Counted from the stretch's first letter, positions 45,084 through 54,954 are shown. The stretch: 64,000 nt of DNA from Candidatus Heimdallarchaeota archaeon B3_Heim (GCA_003144275.1 NJBF01000001.1:62001-126000); one strand, 5' to 3'. Numbers and translations are program-made. The notes: generated from the sequence alone by a model not told the origin.

Positions 45084-45845
45084 ATGGAAAGTCCGAGATC
45101 TGCAGAAGAAATTCGAAAAATTGAACTAAATCTGGAAGAATTGGTTACAAAATTCCAAAGCAGAGTTCAATTAATACGAGACGATTTAAAATCTCTAATA
45201 AATGAGCTCGAGTTATTAAGGACACATATTGGAGACTTAAGAAGGACGTCGAATGAACATACTAGAGAAATTTCCGATTTAACAAACGATCAGCAGGCTT
45301 TATTAAACGAAGTGGCAGAGATCGAAAAAGAGATTTCTGTACATGAATCGAACCTGAATTCACATAATGAAAAACTCTCTCAGTATCAATCCCGATTAAC
45401 GACTGATAAAAATCTCCTTACAGGATTGGAATCTGAAAAATCATCATTATCAACAATATTAAAAACTGATAAACAAGAACTTCTTACTTTAAAGGATAAC
45501 TATGACGAATTACAGCCAAAATTTGAATCTAAAATCCAAATAATTCAAGAAAAGTGTGAGCGTTTAAAAAATGACAAGGATATGCTTACATACAAATTTA
45601 AGGCAATACGAATATTGAGTCAGTCTTATTTACAAACTCCAGAGGTAAATTTGATAAGATTCTTAGCAAATAAGCCAAATCCCCAATCAACAGTGGTTGA
45701 AATTCGATCTGCTCTTGGAATTGACCCTGAATCTTTGAAAACTATCTTGAAAAAACTCGCTGAACGAAATGTTCTTGAATTTGATTCAGCTGTTGACACC
45801 ATTGAAGTGAGCGCAAAGATAGATTTATTCGAGAAGGAGGTATAA
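45084..45845 (+). CDS. Coiled-coil protein with C-terminal winged-helix-like end (first of a pair)
   Basis: About 253 residues from the ATG at 45084 (GAGGAA upstream); the frame is open back to an ATG at 44985, but the added part (FTLFRIFFIPLTRIYQYTTT) is less plausible. Residues up to about 190 are a long coiled coil (LKSLINELELLRTHIGDLRR). The end (FLANKPNPQSTVVEIRSALG, LKTILKKLAERNVLEFD) looks like a winged helix. It is 3 bp from a gene with the same architecture. Function unknown; an SMC-like or scaffold role is conceivable. Confidence 0.65.
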   Translation: MESPRSAEEIRKIELNLEELVTKFQSRVQLIRDDLKSLINELELLRTHIGDLRRTSNEHTREISDLTNDQQALLNEVAEIEKEISVHESNLNSHNEKLSQYQSRLTTDKNLLTGLESEKSSLSTILKTDKQELLTLKDNYDELQPKFESKIQIIQEKCERLKNDKDMLTYKFKAIRILSQSYLQTPEVNLIRFLANKPNPQSTVVEIRSALGIDPESLKTILKKLAERNVLEFDSAVDTIEVSAKIDLFEKEV

Positions 45846-45848
45846 TTA

Positions 45849-46583
45849 ATGGACACAGATACAATCCGTGAGAAATATATCCGCAGCGAAGAGGCTCTAA
45901 ATCGATTGAGAGATGATATTTCCCAGCTTATTTTCACCCGTCTACAAGATCTAAAAAGCACACAGGAATACCTTGAAACTTTGATAAAGGAAAAAGAAGC
46001 TGTTGATGCTGACATAACTGCACAAGAAGCTAAAATGGCCTCACTCAAAGATGATATTGAGAGTAAGAAGAGTTTAGTTAAGAACTTGAAGCAAAAACAG
46101 GCGCAGGTCATTGAAGAAGAACAAAACAGAGAAATACGAACTCGTGAAATAGATAGAGAATTACAGACTGTTCAGGTGAATTCGGAAACAATCAAGAAAG
46201 AGATTGAGAATGCAAAATTGGATGTAGATAATACTAAAATTTCCATTTCTGATTATGGATTAAAAATGCAAAATCTAGAATCAAAATTGACACAAGAAAT
46301 TGAACAAAAGAAACAGGAAAATACCCTCCTAACTCAGGAAATAAGACAAATTCAAGATGAGAACGGAATTCTCTCATTTCTTTTAGAAGAATCAGCGGAA
46401 GATATTCCCGAGGTAGAAATACTAGCCGAATTAATGAGGAAAGGTAGAATTACAATGGATCAACTCAAAAAGTCATTAGAGGGACGAACTTCTCCAGTTA
46501 TTATAACTAGAACTATAGGACGTATGATGGAAAAGGGATTAATTACTTTCCATGAAACAAATGATACTTATAGCGCTGCATAA
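45849..46583 (+). CDS. Coiled-coil protein with C-terminal winged-helix-like end (second of a pair)
   Basis: A 244-residue protein: coiled coil over about residues 1-175 (LKDDIESKKSLVKNLKQKQA) and a winged-helix-like end (VEILAELMRKGRITMDQLKK, SPVIITRTIGRMMEKGLITF). GAGG lies 10 nt before the ATG. The same plan as its upstream neighbour suggests duplication and a heteromeric partner. Function unknown. Confidence 0.7.
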   Translation: MDTDTIREKYIRSEEALNRLRDDISQLIFTRLQDLKSTQEYLETLIKEKEAVDADITAQEAKMASLKDDIESKKSLVKNLKQKQAQVIEEEQNREIRTREIDRELQTVQVNSETIKKEIENAKLDVDNTKISISDYGLKMQNLESKLTQEIEQKKQENTLLTQEIRQIQDENGILSFLLEESAEDIPEVEILAELMRKGRITMDQLKKSLEGRTSPVIITRTIGRMMEKGLITFHETNDTYSAA

Positions 46584-46667
46584 ATGGAAAATTAAAAAAA
46601 ACTAATGTCAAGAAATCTGGCAGGTATATCCTTTATAATCTTGCAGATCTATTAACTTAGTCTTAAG

Positions 46668-47711
46668 GTGAAAAGGAGTTTTGATCAAGAATTGTGGGAT
46701 TTTCAGAGGGAATTAAAATCAGGAAAACTTCAGTGTACAGCATGTCCACGTCTATGCCAGCTCATAGATAATGAAGTGGGTTGGTGTGGAGCTCGAGTGC
46801 GCAGAGGGATAAAAGTTGAACCCCGAACTTATGGACTAATACATGGAAGATTAGCTGAAGATCCTATAGAAAAAAAACCGCTCTACCATTTTTACCCTGG
46901 GAAAAAAATCCTTTCATTCGGGTCTTACGGATGTAATCTTGGCTGTCTACATTGTCAAAATTGGCACATTTCAATGCAAAAAGAGAAGAGTGATATATCT
47001 AAACTTATTAAAATTTCTCCAGAAGAAATTGTGAATGAATGTTTAGCCAGAAAAATGACATTAATTGCTTCAACCTATAACGAACCAATGATTGCTTTTG
47101 AATACGTGCGAGATATTGCCAATCTAGCCCATGATCACAACATAAAAATGGTAGTTGTTGATAATGGATACATAACAAGAAAATTGGCTGAAGCTCTTGC
47201 ATCACATATTGATGCTGCCAACATCGATATTAAGGGATTTTCTTCAGAATTTTACAAAGAAATATGTGGCTCACCTTCCTGGAAACCTGTTTTGAGGACA
47301 TGTGAAATATTCTACAAGCATGGAGTCCATCTAGAACTTACTAATCTTGTAATACCTACAAAGAATGATTCCGATTCCATGATACGTGAGATGTGTGAAT
47401 GGATTTCTGAAAACCTTAGTCCATTGATCCCTCTCCATTTCTCCGCTTTTCGACCTGACTATAAATTAAATTCCTTGCCACATACACCGATAAAAACTTT
47501 AGAGAAGGCTATTCGAATTGCTAACGATGTTGGTTTGAAATATGTTTACATCGGGAATGTTTCAGGACATAAAGGCAATCATACATACTGTCATAATTGC
47601 GAAAAACTAATTATTAAACGGGAGAGGTATAATACAAGTGTTATCAATCTGAGGGGAGCTAGTTGTTCCTCTTGTGGAACCAAACTCCCTATAATTGTTG
47701 CCAACGAGTAA
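46668..47711 (+). CDS. amrS: AmmeMemoRadiSam-type radical SAM protein
   Basis: A 347-residue radical SAM enzyme. An N-terminal zinc-type cluster (CTACPRLCQLIDNEVGWCGA) precedes the Cx3.. radical SAM motif of this family, GSYGCNLGCLHCQNWHIS. The C-terminus has a zinc ribbon (YCHNCEKLI, CSSCGTKLP). AmrS often occurs with MEMO and AMMECR1; neither is in this window. The start is GTG at 46668. The product is unknown in the family. Confidence 0.92.
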   Translation: MKRSFDQELWDFQRELKSGKLQCTACPRLCQLIDNEVGWCGARVRRGIKVEPRTYGLIHGRLAEDPIEKKPLYHFYPGKKILSFGSYGCNLGCLHCQNWHISMQKEKSDISKLIKISPEEIVNECLARKMTLIASTYNEPMIAFEYVRDIANLAHDHNIKMVVVDNGYITRKLAEALASHIDAANIDIKGFSSEFYKEICGSPSWKPVLRTCEIFYKHGVHLELTNLVIPTKNDSDSMIREMCEWISENLSPLIPLHFSAFRPDYKLNSLPHTPIKTLEKAIRIANDVGLKYVYIGNVSGHKGNHTYCHNCEKLIIKRERYNTSVINLRGASCSSCGTKLPIIVANE

Positions 47712-47715
47712 AATA

Positions 47716-48177
47716 TCATCCGACAGGCTTAATTTTATAGGGTATTTGTTCAATTTGATCTTCTAGAAGTGTAAACGCAATTAGTTTATTTGGATAGGCT
47801 CCAATAAACCATATATAGGGGAAAGGCCATAATTTCATAAAAGATTTATCTTTCTTTGAAGGGAAAAGATGAGCCTTAGCTGGATGAGAGTGAAAAAATC
47901 CAAGGAGAATTTTCTCTTGCTTCTGGAATATATCGATATATTTTACTAAAATTCCGTAATCAATGGAAAAACTATTTGGAGAGGAATCTAAGTTTTCCAT
48001 TTCAAAAAAATGATCAACTCTTATCTTTTTTCTTGTTATTATTCCAAATAAAGCTCCCACCTGCTCAATTAAACTCTTTACTTTAAGAAGATTAGTAATT
48101 GCGCTATTTACCTCGTTCATGATTTCTAATTCAGGTACTAGCATCGTTAATTCATTTTTACTCTTCAAGAATATCAT
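47716..48177 (-). CDS. JAMM/MPN metalloprotease-like protein
   Basis: A 153-residue protein with a full JAMM motif: Glu in IEQVGALFGIITRKK, then GFFHSHPAKAHLFPSKKD (HxHPx7SxxD) for zinc binding. JAMM proteins are isopeptidases for ubiquitin-like tags, or sulfur-carrier processing enzymes. Its start overlaps the stop of the upstream beta-CASP gene by 20 bp (or begins at M12, 48144), so the two are co-expressed. No ubiquitin-like gene is adjacent; the substrate is open. Confidence 0.85.
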   Translation of the reverse strand: MIFLKSKNELTMLVPELEIMNEVNSAITNLLKVKSLIEQVGALFGIITRKKIRVDHFFEMENLDSSPNSFSIDYGILVKYIDIFQKQEKILLGFFHSHPAKAHLFPSKKDKSFMKLWPFPYIWFIGAYPNKLIAFTLLEDQIEQIPYKIKPVG

Positions 48178-49531
48178 GTGCTGTTAATATCTTAGCTTTA
48201 AATCCAATCCTTCTCAATTCCTCTGCATATCGTTTTTGTGCATTAGGTTCTCCATGAATTGCATAGATTTTTTGTGGTGTAGAATATTGAACCATTTGGA
48301 CTAGCCCTTCTAATGATGAATGCCCTGAAAATTGAAATTGTTTAATTTCAAGGTCTAACGAAACATCAAACACCTGGCCAAAACCGTTATCTAGTTTAAC
48401 GTTTTTCTCACCGTTTGCAATATCTGATCCCATAGTTCCCTCAACTTGATATCCTACGATATATAATCCATTACGTAGGTTGCCTCCACCCATTCGTAGA
48501 TAATCATAGACTGGTCCGCCTTCCATCATACCTGATGTTGTTAAAATTATACTTTGCTGGTCTCTGGTAATCAGGAGCTCCCGCTTCTTTGATCGTTTTG
48601 TTTTCATAGCTACATCATCTAATACTCGAATTCCCTCATGATCAAAAGGAGTTCTATATCCTTTATCCTTGAGCTCAATCAGAATGCGAGGAGAGACCCA
48701 TTTATCATTCATATACCGCTCATAGATGGCATTCATATCAAGTATCATACCATCAATATAAAGGGGAAATTTGTGAAGGAATGAATCGAAATCGCTTGCC
48801 AAATACGCTTGAATCTCTTGTGATCGACCGAGAGCAAAAGAGGGAATTATCGCTTTTCCGCCTCTTGAATAACAATTTAGTAAAGATTCCGTTAGATTTG
48901 ATGTGACCGTTTTTCGTCCTTCGATCCGTCTATTTGCATTTGTGGTCTCTGTTATTAATATGTCAATAGGGTCATCAGGATCTGGAAATTGGATTGGATC
49001 ATGGTAGGGAGTTTTCGCATCATTAAAATCTCCCGTATATAATATTCGGGTTCCTTCCCAATCAAGGAGAATATATGCACTCCCTAGTATATGGCTAGCA
49101 TCCAGAAATTCAGCAGTTATCCCACTCGCAATCTTGAATTTTTTACGATAATTATGAGTTTCAATTTTCATCATTGCAGTCTGTAGATGAGAGATACCAT
49201 AATGATGGGGTCCTTCAATTTTCAAATGATCTTTCCAAAGGATCTGAACAATATCCTTTGTTGGCGTTGTCATATGAATAGACCCACGAAATCCAGCTCG
49301 ATAAAGTGCTGGTGTATATCCAGAATGGTCAATATGAGCATGAGAAATAAGAATTGCATTCGTTTCATCAGCAAATCTGTCAACATCAGGAGCTGTGGAA
49401 ACACGGCCTGTTCTTCGGGGGTGTAGTTGAATCCCTGCATCAAACACCACTCTTCGATGATCGCTATCTGAGATCATCACACAAGATTTTCCCACGGAGT
49501 CAGAAGCGCCGAGTACACTAATTTCTAACAT
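48158..49531 (-). CDS. Beta-CASP metallo-beta-lactamase RNase (aCPSF2-like)
   Basis: A 457-residue RNase without KH domains, as in the aCPSF2 group. MBL motifs: ILISHAHIDHSGYTPAL, DASHILGSAYILLD, ILYTGDFNDAK. Beta-CASP motifs: A (ITETTNANRR), B (AIIPSFALGRSQEIQAYL), C (FSGHSSLEGL) and the end YAIHGEPNAQKRYAEEL. All metal ligands are present, so it should be active in RNA 3'-end cleavage or 5'-3' decay. First gene of a pair with the JAMM gene. Confidence 0.9.
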   Translation of the reverse strand: MLEISVLGASDSVGKSCVMISDSDHRRVVFDAGIQLHPRRTGRVSTAPDVDRFADETNAILISHAHIDHSGYTPALYRAGFRGSIHMTTPTKDIVQILWKDHLKIEGPHHYGISHLQTAMMKIETHNYRKKFKIASGITAEFLDASHILGSAYILLDWEGTRILYTGDFNDAKTPYHDPIQFPDPDDPIDILITETTNANRRIEGRKTVTSNLTESLLNCYSRGGKAIIPSFALGRSQEIQAYLASDFDSFLHKFPLYIDGMILDMNAIYERYMNDKWVSPRILIELKDKGYRTPFDHEGIRVLDDVAMKTKRSKKRELLITRDQQSIILTTSGMMEGGPVYDYLRMGGGNLRNGLYIVGYQVEGTMGSDIANGEKNVKLDNGFGQVFDVSLDLEIKQFQFSGHSSLEGLVQMVQYSTPQKIYAIHGEPNAQKRYAEELRRIGFKAKILTAHDILEE

Positions 49532-49709
49532 CTTACATCAAGTTATTTAATATTTGTTTTCTGATTTTTAGTTATTTTCTGTCCTACTGACAGTTGAGCA
49601 CATTGTATTGCGAAAACTACTCATTATAGCAATGATTGAGCAGTACTAAAAGAACTATTCCGTGACGTAAAACACTTTAAGATAGAGAATATACTTCATT
49701 ATTTGAATT

Positions 49710-50426
49710 ATGATGATATCAGACCTTCAGGAGATTTCAATTTCTGCAATTCTATTAGGAGTAATTATACTCTTTTTAGGTTCCTTCCTTGATATTCCAG
49801 ATCTTTACAACATAGGATTCATCATTTTGGCGTTAGGATTTATTTTAATCATCATTCAATGGATCGCGAGTGGAGGTGTAGTTGAAATTTTAAATTGGCT
49901 TCCTATTATTCTCATATTTACCATTGTTACTTCTTTAAGTAGTGATTTTGTTTCTCAATCAAGTACGACACAAATTTTAACTTGGCCATCCGTTGTAATC
50001 GTTTTATTTGTTATAGTTTTCTTTGTCCTCTTCCAAGGTGGAGATCTATCTTTTTTAATGCAATTTTTACCTGTTATTATTGGCTTTAGCCTTCTTGGCC
50101 TTGTTTTCGGTCAATTATTGTGGGAAGATGCTTTTAGAGGTTTGGCATACAGTGTCGGATTCTTAGGAATTGCTATCTTGCTATTATGGCTTAACGTGAG
50201 AAAATCGCTACAAAAACCCCCAGTAACAGGTGAATTATCAACAATTGTTGGAGAAAACGGTGTAGCTATAACTAACATCTCTCAGCAACATGGAGGAAAA
50301 GTAAAAGTTGGAACAGCCATCTGGAGGGCAACAAGTGACTCTTACATTCAGGAAGGAGAAATCATTCGTGTAATAGGGACTGGAGTAAAAAATCTAGTTC
50401 TAGAGGTTCAAGCCAACAAACCTTAG
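49710..50426 (+). CDS. NfeD-like membrane protein
   Basis: A 238-residue protein with about six membrane helices in residues 8-172, then a soluble OB-fold domain (TGELSTIVGENGVAITNISQ, VKVGTAIWRATSDSYIQEGE, IIRVIGTGVKNLVLEV) typical of NfeD. NfeD proteins pair with stomatin/SPFH or are fused to ClpP-like proteases; no partner is adjacent. Two tandem ATGs exist at the start. Confidence 0.82.
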   Translation: MMISDLQEISISAILLGVIILFLGSFLDIPDLYNIGFIILALGFILIIIQWIASGGVVEILNWLPIILIFTIVTSLSSDFVSQSSTTQILTWPSVVIVLFVIVFFVLFQGGDLSFLMQFLPVIIGFSLLGLVFGQLLWEDAFRGLAYSVGFLGIAILLLWLNVRKSLQKPPVTGELSTIVGENGVAITNISQQHGGKVKVGTAIWRATSDSYIQEGEIIRVIGTGVKNLVLEVQANKP

Positions 50427-50565
50427 GATTCATCTCTTTTCACTACAACATTGGAAAATTTTTTTGAAATAAAGGGAGTACCCTTTTGATGACTCGTAAT
50501 TTTCCATATACTTTTAGGGTAGGCATTTTTATATTCCTAAAATGTTGTCATGGTAAAAAAACATT

Positions 50566-50642
50566 GGGCCGGTGGTCTAGCCCGGTATGACGCTAGTCTC
50601 ACACACTAGAAGTCGGTAGTTCAAATCTGCCTCGGCCCACCA
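50566..50642 (+). tRNA. tRNA-Val(CAC), CCA encoded
   Basis: Acceptor GGGCCGG pairs with TCGGCCC; discriminator A; CCA follows directly (50640-50642). Anticodon stem CTAGT/ACTAG closes CTCACAC, anticodon CAC. T arm GGTAG-TTCAAAT-CTGCC. No intron, unlike the other three tRNA genes in the window, and the only one with an encoded CCA. Confidence 0.93.
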
Positions 50643-50779
50643 ATTTTATCATTACAATCCTCATAAGAAACATAGGGAATTGAGCGAACTACTCAATTTC
50701 GTAACTAATTACCTTACATCCCAAAGTATTTTTGTATTAGGTACCTAAATTCTTTTTATTTAATTCAGCAAGTCTATGA

Positions 50780-51898
50780 ATGATGAATATTCACAGTAAA
50801 TCCAGACTTCCGATTTCGGATTGGGGCCTTATTATCATTTTCGTTATGATTTATCCGTTAGCTGTCGGTGTAACTTTAGTTTATTTCTTCTATAGCTATA
50901 ATGATAGGACTATCCAATTACTCTTTTTGAACATCATAATGCTCATATTTCTGGCCGTTTTTCTCTATTTGTATCGATCAGCATTCCATAGACTTGACAT
51001 ATATGCTAAAAAAGTCGATTTCTATCATTTTACTCCCTCTCTGGCCGATTTTTTTATTCATTTGATTAAACAAGTTTATTATGTGCTTTTTCTTGGATTT
51101 TTGCTTAGTATCATCATTGAATTCTTGGTTTCTGATTCTAATATTGATTTAACAGTGTATTTGGGATTCTCTATTGGCACTTCTCTTATTTTAGAGGGAT
51201 TTTTCCTAGTTATTCGCATGCGAAGTAAAATCTCTCTAATAAATACAGCTCAAGAATCTGTAAAAGATGATATCATAAAAGACATAAACCTAAATCATCC
51301 AGAAAGTGAGAAAATTAGTGAATATCGATTTGCTGATATTCAAGTACCATCCTTATTCCTTTCTGCGGGAGTAACAACCTTTGGCATAAACAATTACATT
51401 TGTTTAGTTTCTAGATATTTTAATTGGAAATTAAATGACAAAGAATTAATCGCAGTCTTATTACATGAAGTTGGCCACGTCAAGAACAATCACATAAGGA
51501 AATCATATATGATCCTTGGAACAGAAGTAATCTTACGCTCGATTAGGATCTTTATTGTAATACTCGCGCTTCTAATTTTTTCTCAACAACACGAAAATTT
51601 TGACATAGATCTCTACTCATTACTTTATCTAAGCTTGATTCTTAGTGTATTCCTTACATCCGCGTTTTTAACATTTTTTCGGAAATATCGGATATACTTA
51701 GCTGAAATCTGGGCTGATGAGTATTCAGCAGATAAGGTGGGTGCACTGGAACTAGCAAGTATCTTACGGAAACTTCCAGAACTTATTCCTTCCCCTTTAG
51801 TCTATGATCAATCCTCTTTTCTAGGATTCAGAGTAAATTTATTGAGGAATTCGGCAAAGGATCTTCGAAATGTGAATAACAAAAAAATCAATCAATGA
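50780..51898 (+). CDS. M48-family membrane zinc peptidase
   Basis: A 372-residue protein. Four membrane helices in residues 12-165; the zinc motif VLLHEVGHVKNNH at about residue 230 (HExGH); then two hydrophobic helices; third ligand region AEIWADEYSADKVGALELA at about 313. The FADIQVPSLFLSAGVTTFGI region before the motif resembles HtpX/Ste24-type proteases. Likely membrane-protein quality control. The end overlaps the convergent longin-like gene by 11 bp. Confidence 0.87.
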   Translation: MMNIHSKSRLPISDWGLIIIFVMIYPLAVGVTLVYFFYSYNDRTIQLLFLNIIMLIFLAVFLYLYRSAFHRLDIYAKKVDFYHFTPSLADFFIHLIKQVYYVLFLGFLLSIIIEFLVSDSNIDLTVYLGFSIGTSLILEGFFLVIRMRSKISLINTAQESVKDDIIKDINLNHPESEKISEYRFADIQVPSLFLSAGVTTFGINNYICLVSRYFNWKLNDKELIAVLLHEVGHVKNNHIRKSYMILGTEVILRSIRIFIVILALLIFSQQHENFDIDLYSLLYLSLILSVFLTSAFLTFFRKYRIYLAEIWADEYSADKVGALELASILRKLPELIPSPLVYDQSSFLGFRVNLLRNSAKDLRNVNNKKINQ

Positions 51899-52637
51899 TA
51901 TTGATTTCTACTTCATCTATTCCCATGGATGATAAAAGGGAAGATAGAAATTCTTCAAAGAAACATCCGCCTTTTTCAATCTTACAGAAATAGCATTCGT
52001 TGCAATATAGAAAGTACTTGAGATCTTCACGCTTCACATGTTCGCCGTCTAATTGCATGATAAGTTGATCTATTCTAGCTAAAACGAAGTTCTGGCCTTT
52101 GGATAATGCCTGTTTAAAGGATTCATGATGCTTCTCGAGCAAACGATTCCCAATTTTTCGTCCTAATGTATCCAACCCTTCCTGTAAGTATTCTTCTTCT
52201 GTGAGCAATCCATCTTCGAGTAAAAAAAGGAGAAGAGTTATTTTCTTTCCAAGAGGTAGGAGTATCTCATCTGCGTCTTCAGCAAAACTATCAAAGGTAG
52301 CGAGGTCTACAACCTCACGCTGCCACATTACCTCGGGAAATTTAGTGAAAAAACGTTCTAGAAGATGATCAATTTCTTTTTCACACCATTGGGGATTTAT
52401 TGTTGATTCAATAAAAATAACAAAGAGTAAAGGTTGTTCCCGTTTTTTAAAGAAAAGAGAAACTTTGGACATTTGTAATATATCTATAGCGTCATTCTCC
52501 ACTGCAGTAGCGTAATTATATAATGCGCTAATAAGCCCAGATCGAAGGATAATGTCTGTTGAATTTCCGGTCTGATATTTCCTATGAAACAAAACCGTTC
52601 CTGATTCGTGAATACAGAGAAATTCCCTGATTATCAT
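51888..52637 (-). CDS. Longin-like domain protein with C-terminal Cys cluster
   Basis: A 249-residue protein. Residues 1-125 look like an archaeal longin/roadblock-type domain: IREFLCIHESGTVLFHRKYQ, ILRSGLISALYNYATAV, LLFVIFIEST, then FFTKFPEVMW. The C-terminal part is helical and ends with a Cys cluster (CNECYFCKIEKGGCFF) that could bind metal. Such longin-like proteins are abundant in Asgard archaea, where they often pair with small GTPases; no GTPase is in this window. Confidence 0.65.
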   Translation of the reverse strand: MIIREFLCIHESGTVLFHRKYQTGNSTDIILRSGLISALYNYATAVENDAIDILQMSKVSLFFKKREQPLLFVIFIESTINPQWCEKEIDHLLERFFTKFPEVMWQREVVDLATFDSFAEDADEILLPLGKKITLLLFLLEDGLLTEEEYLQEGLDTLGRKIGNRLLEKHHESFKQALSKGQNFVLARIDQLIMQLDGEHVKREDLKYFLYCNECYFCKIEKGGCFFEEFLSSLLSSMGIDEVEINIID

Positions 52638-52686
52638 TTTTCATTCCTCATTTAGCAGAGAATTACTCTTATGTCAAATTAAATCT

Positions 52687-54882
52687 TTAAGAATCAAACA
52701 CTTCTAAAATATAAGAATATATTTCCTTTTCAGTGCCTTTCGAAATTTTTTGTAACCGTTGTACAATTAATTCTGGAGTCGATCTTGCATATGTATAATA
52801 TTTGGGTGTTCTATCAACAATTAGTTCCAAGTTCTCTGAAAGGCCCTTTGCCTCAATTCCATCAATTCGTAACCCTTCTTTACAATATTTACTGATTTCT
52901 TGAGCTAAGTGAGTAACAAAAATACCCACAGAATCGGGAGATCGTCCTAACAAATCTAAAAATGCTGCAATAACCCGTGCAGACGCTCCAGGTTCAGAAA
53001 TACTTTCCATTTCATCAGCTAAGACTAGTCTAGAGTTTGGGCTCATGATCATTTGTGAAAGAGTTCTAAGAGTTGATTCAAACGCACCAGCATTCATATG
53101 TCCAGCTGATTTTCGGTAGTAATGTAATTCTTTAAATCCGCCAATTTTTGCCTCATAACATGGAACTGGAAGACCCATTTGGCTAAGTATGATAATGACT
53201 GCAAGGGCTACTAGTAAGGTTGTCTTCCCACCACTGTTTGCTCCTGATAATAGGACAATACGTTCTCCATTAACTCCATTGGCAATTTTTCCAAGTTCTC
53301 CCAAGGCATAGGAGACTGATTCCACTTTCAACTGTCCTTTCAGTTCTTGTTGCGCTAAGAATAGATTTCTACCTTCTTTAACGTATAAACCTGTTCCTTT
53401 CCCTTCAACAAATTCTGGTAAAGCTAAATTATAGGAACCAGCAAATTTACCAATCATTAAGAGATAATCTAATTCCAGCATACAATGAAGTCCTTTCATT
53501 GCTACGTCTTCATATCCCTTTAGTTTCTGAGCTAAATCAACTTTTAACTCAAATGCTTTACTTGAGCGCTTTTTACGTAAATATTCTGTGAATCGATTTT
53601 TAATCTCATCTTGAGGGTCGATAGGGAATTTTAACTCACGAGGAAAGATACCATTTAAGTAATCAGTATCTTCGTCCAATAAATAGAGTTTAGAGGATAG
53701 TTCATTCTCAGCCTTATTTATAATTTCTTCTACAGCCAAGTATAATTCATCATCCAGATATTCACGTAAATCCTTACGACTGGAGTTTGCTGAATATCCT
53801 TGCCCTTCAGCAGAGAATCCTTTTAGCAAAGCGAGGACTTTTTCACCTTCCAAATGAATAGTTGTATCTTGTAGCATCTTTTCTAATTCATCATTCAATT
53901 TCAAAAGGACTTCTTCTAAGACCATTTCAAATGATGTCTCTGCGTTTAAAAGGCGTGAAAATTCCTTGTTGAGGCTAGAACTTGGTTCACCTGTTTCTTC
54001 TAAATTTTTTAACTCCTCACCCATTTCAACCAGCATATTGAGATTTAATTCTCCAATATAATTAGCTAACTTATCTGAGGGGAGCTTTTGAAGGAGCGAT
54101 GCAAGTTTTGCAATTGTTACCAGAGTATTTTTGTTCTGGGCAAAAAAAGTCAATGTTTTTTCTGGAAGTATTCTATTAATTTCATGACGTTGAGATTCAG
54201 AGACAGAAATTATGTTTGGGAGCTCATCATCTAATGCATAATCATTACCAATCCAAATTACTTCATCCGATCCAGCCAGAGTGTCATTAATCTTTTCATA
54301 ATCTTCTATGAATAATATATCACAATAATTTCCTATTATATTTGAGAGAAGTTCGTTGTAGATGCTTTTATCAGTAGTAGCAACAGCACGCGATGCAGTA
54401 TCAATAGAATCGGAGTGTTCCTTTAATGGAGTTAAATGTCTTAACAGTGTATCATATTCAGTAAGCGAATTTGCGGATTTTTCAATTATTGTGTATAGTT
54501 CTAACCCAAGTCGAGTGATTTGTTGTCGATCAATGATTTTTGCTAATGCTGTAATGGGGAGGGGAAAGTATAAGTAAAGTTTTGATCGAGAATAGAAGGT
54601 ATTACCAAATTTTGAAATTAAATCTATTATACGATTATATATCAAAATAGTATCTTCAGTTTTTAGAAAATCCTGAATCTGTTCCCCAGTTTCTTGGTAA
54701 TGTAGATTTCGACAAAGGCTGAGGGCAAATCGTTCACCTATTCCATCAATAGAGGAGATCTCGGCAATTCGTGACCATCTTAGCGCGTTAAGAACAAGAT
54801 CTTCGCTTCCAAAGTACGAAACGAGTTTCTTTTCACTGGAAGGGCCAATTCCCCTAATATCACGAAGTTTTATCGCGTTCAA
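52687..54882 (-). CDS. MutS-like ATPase with N-terminal HhH
   Basis: A 731-residue protein. Residues 1-60 form helix-hairpin-helix units (LRDIRGIGPSSEKKLVSYFG, ISSIDGIGERFALSLC). A MutS core-lever region is followed by the MutS ATPase: Walker A LLSGANSGGKTTLLVALAVI (about 540), VPCYEAKIGGF, Walker B SRLVLADEMESISEPG (about 615), GIFVTHLAQEI. No mismatch-recognition domain I and no Smr domain, so it is closer to archaeal MutS2/MutS5-like proteins than to repair MutS. Likely acts on branched DNA or ribosomes; unknown. Confidence 0.85.
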   Translation of the reverse strand: MNAIKLRDIRGIGPSSEKKLVSYFGSEDLVLNALRWSRIAEISSIDGIGERFALSLCRNLHYQETGEQIQDFLKTEDTILIYNRIIDLISKFGNTFYSRSKLYLYFPLPITALAKIIDRQQITRLGLELYTIIEKSANSLTEYDTLLRHLTPLKEHSDSIDTASRAVATTDKSIYNELLSNIIGNYCDILFIEDYEKINDTLAGSDEVIWIGNDYALDDELPNIISVSESQRHEINRILPEKTLTFFAQNKNTLVTIAKLASLLQKLPSDKLANYIGELNLNMLVEMGEELKNLEETGEPSSSLNKEFSRLLNAETSFEMVLEEVLLKLNDELEKMLQDTTIHLEGEKVLALLKGFSAEGQGYSANSSRKDLREYLDDELYLAVEEIINKAENELSSKLYLLDEDTDYLNGIFPRELKFPIDPQDEIKNRFTEYLRKKRSSKAFELKVDLAQKLKGYEDVAMKGLHCMLELDYLLMIGKFAGSYNLALPEFVEGKGTGLYVKEGRNLFLAQQELKGQLKVESVSYALGELGKIANGVNGERIVLLSGANSGGKTTLLVALAVIIILSQMGLPVPCYEAKIGGFKELHYYRKSAGHMNAGAFESTLRTLSQMIMSPNSRLVLADEMESISEPGASARVIAAFLDLLGRSPDSVGIFVTHLAQEISKYCKEGLRIDGIEAKGLSENLELIVDRTPKYYTYARSTPELIVQRLQKISKGTEKEIYSYILEVFDS

Positions 54883-54954
54883 AACTAGTACCTCTCTTTT
54901 CGTGTCATAAAGGTTGAGGAAATATCAAGTTTATATTATTAGTACGGTTTTTTC

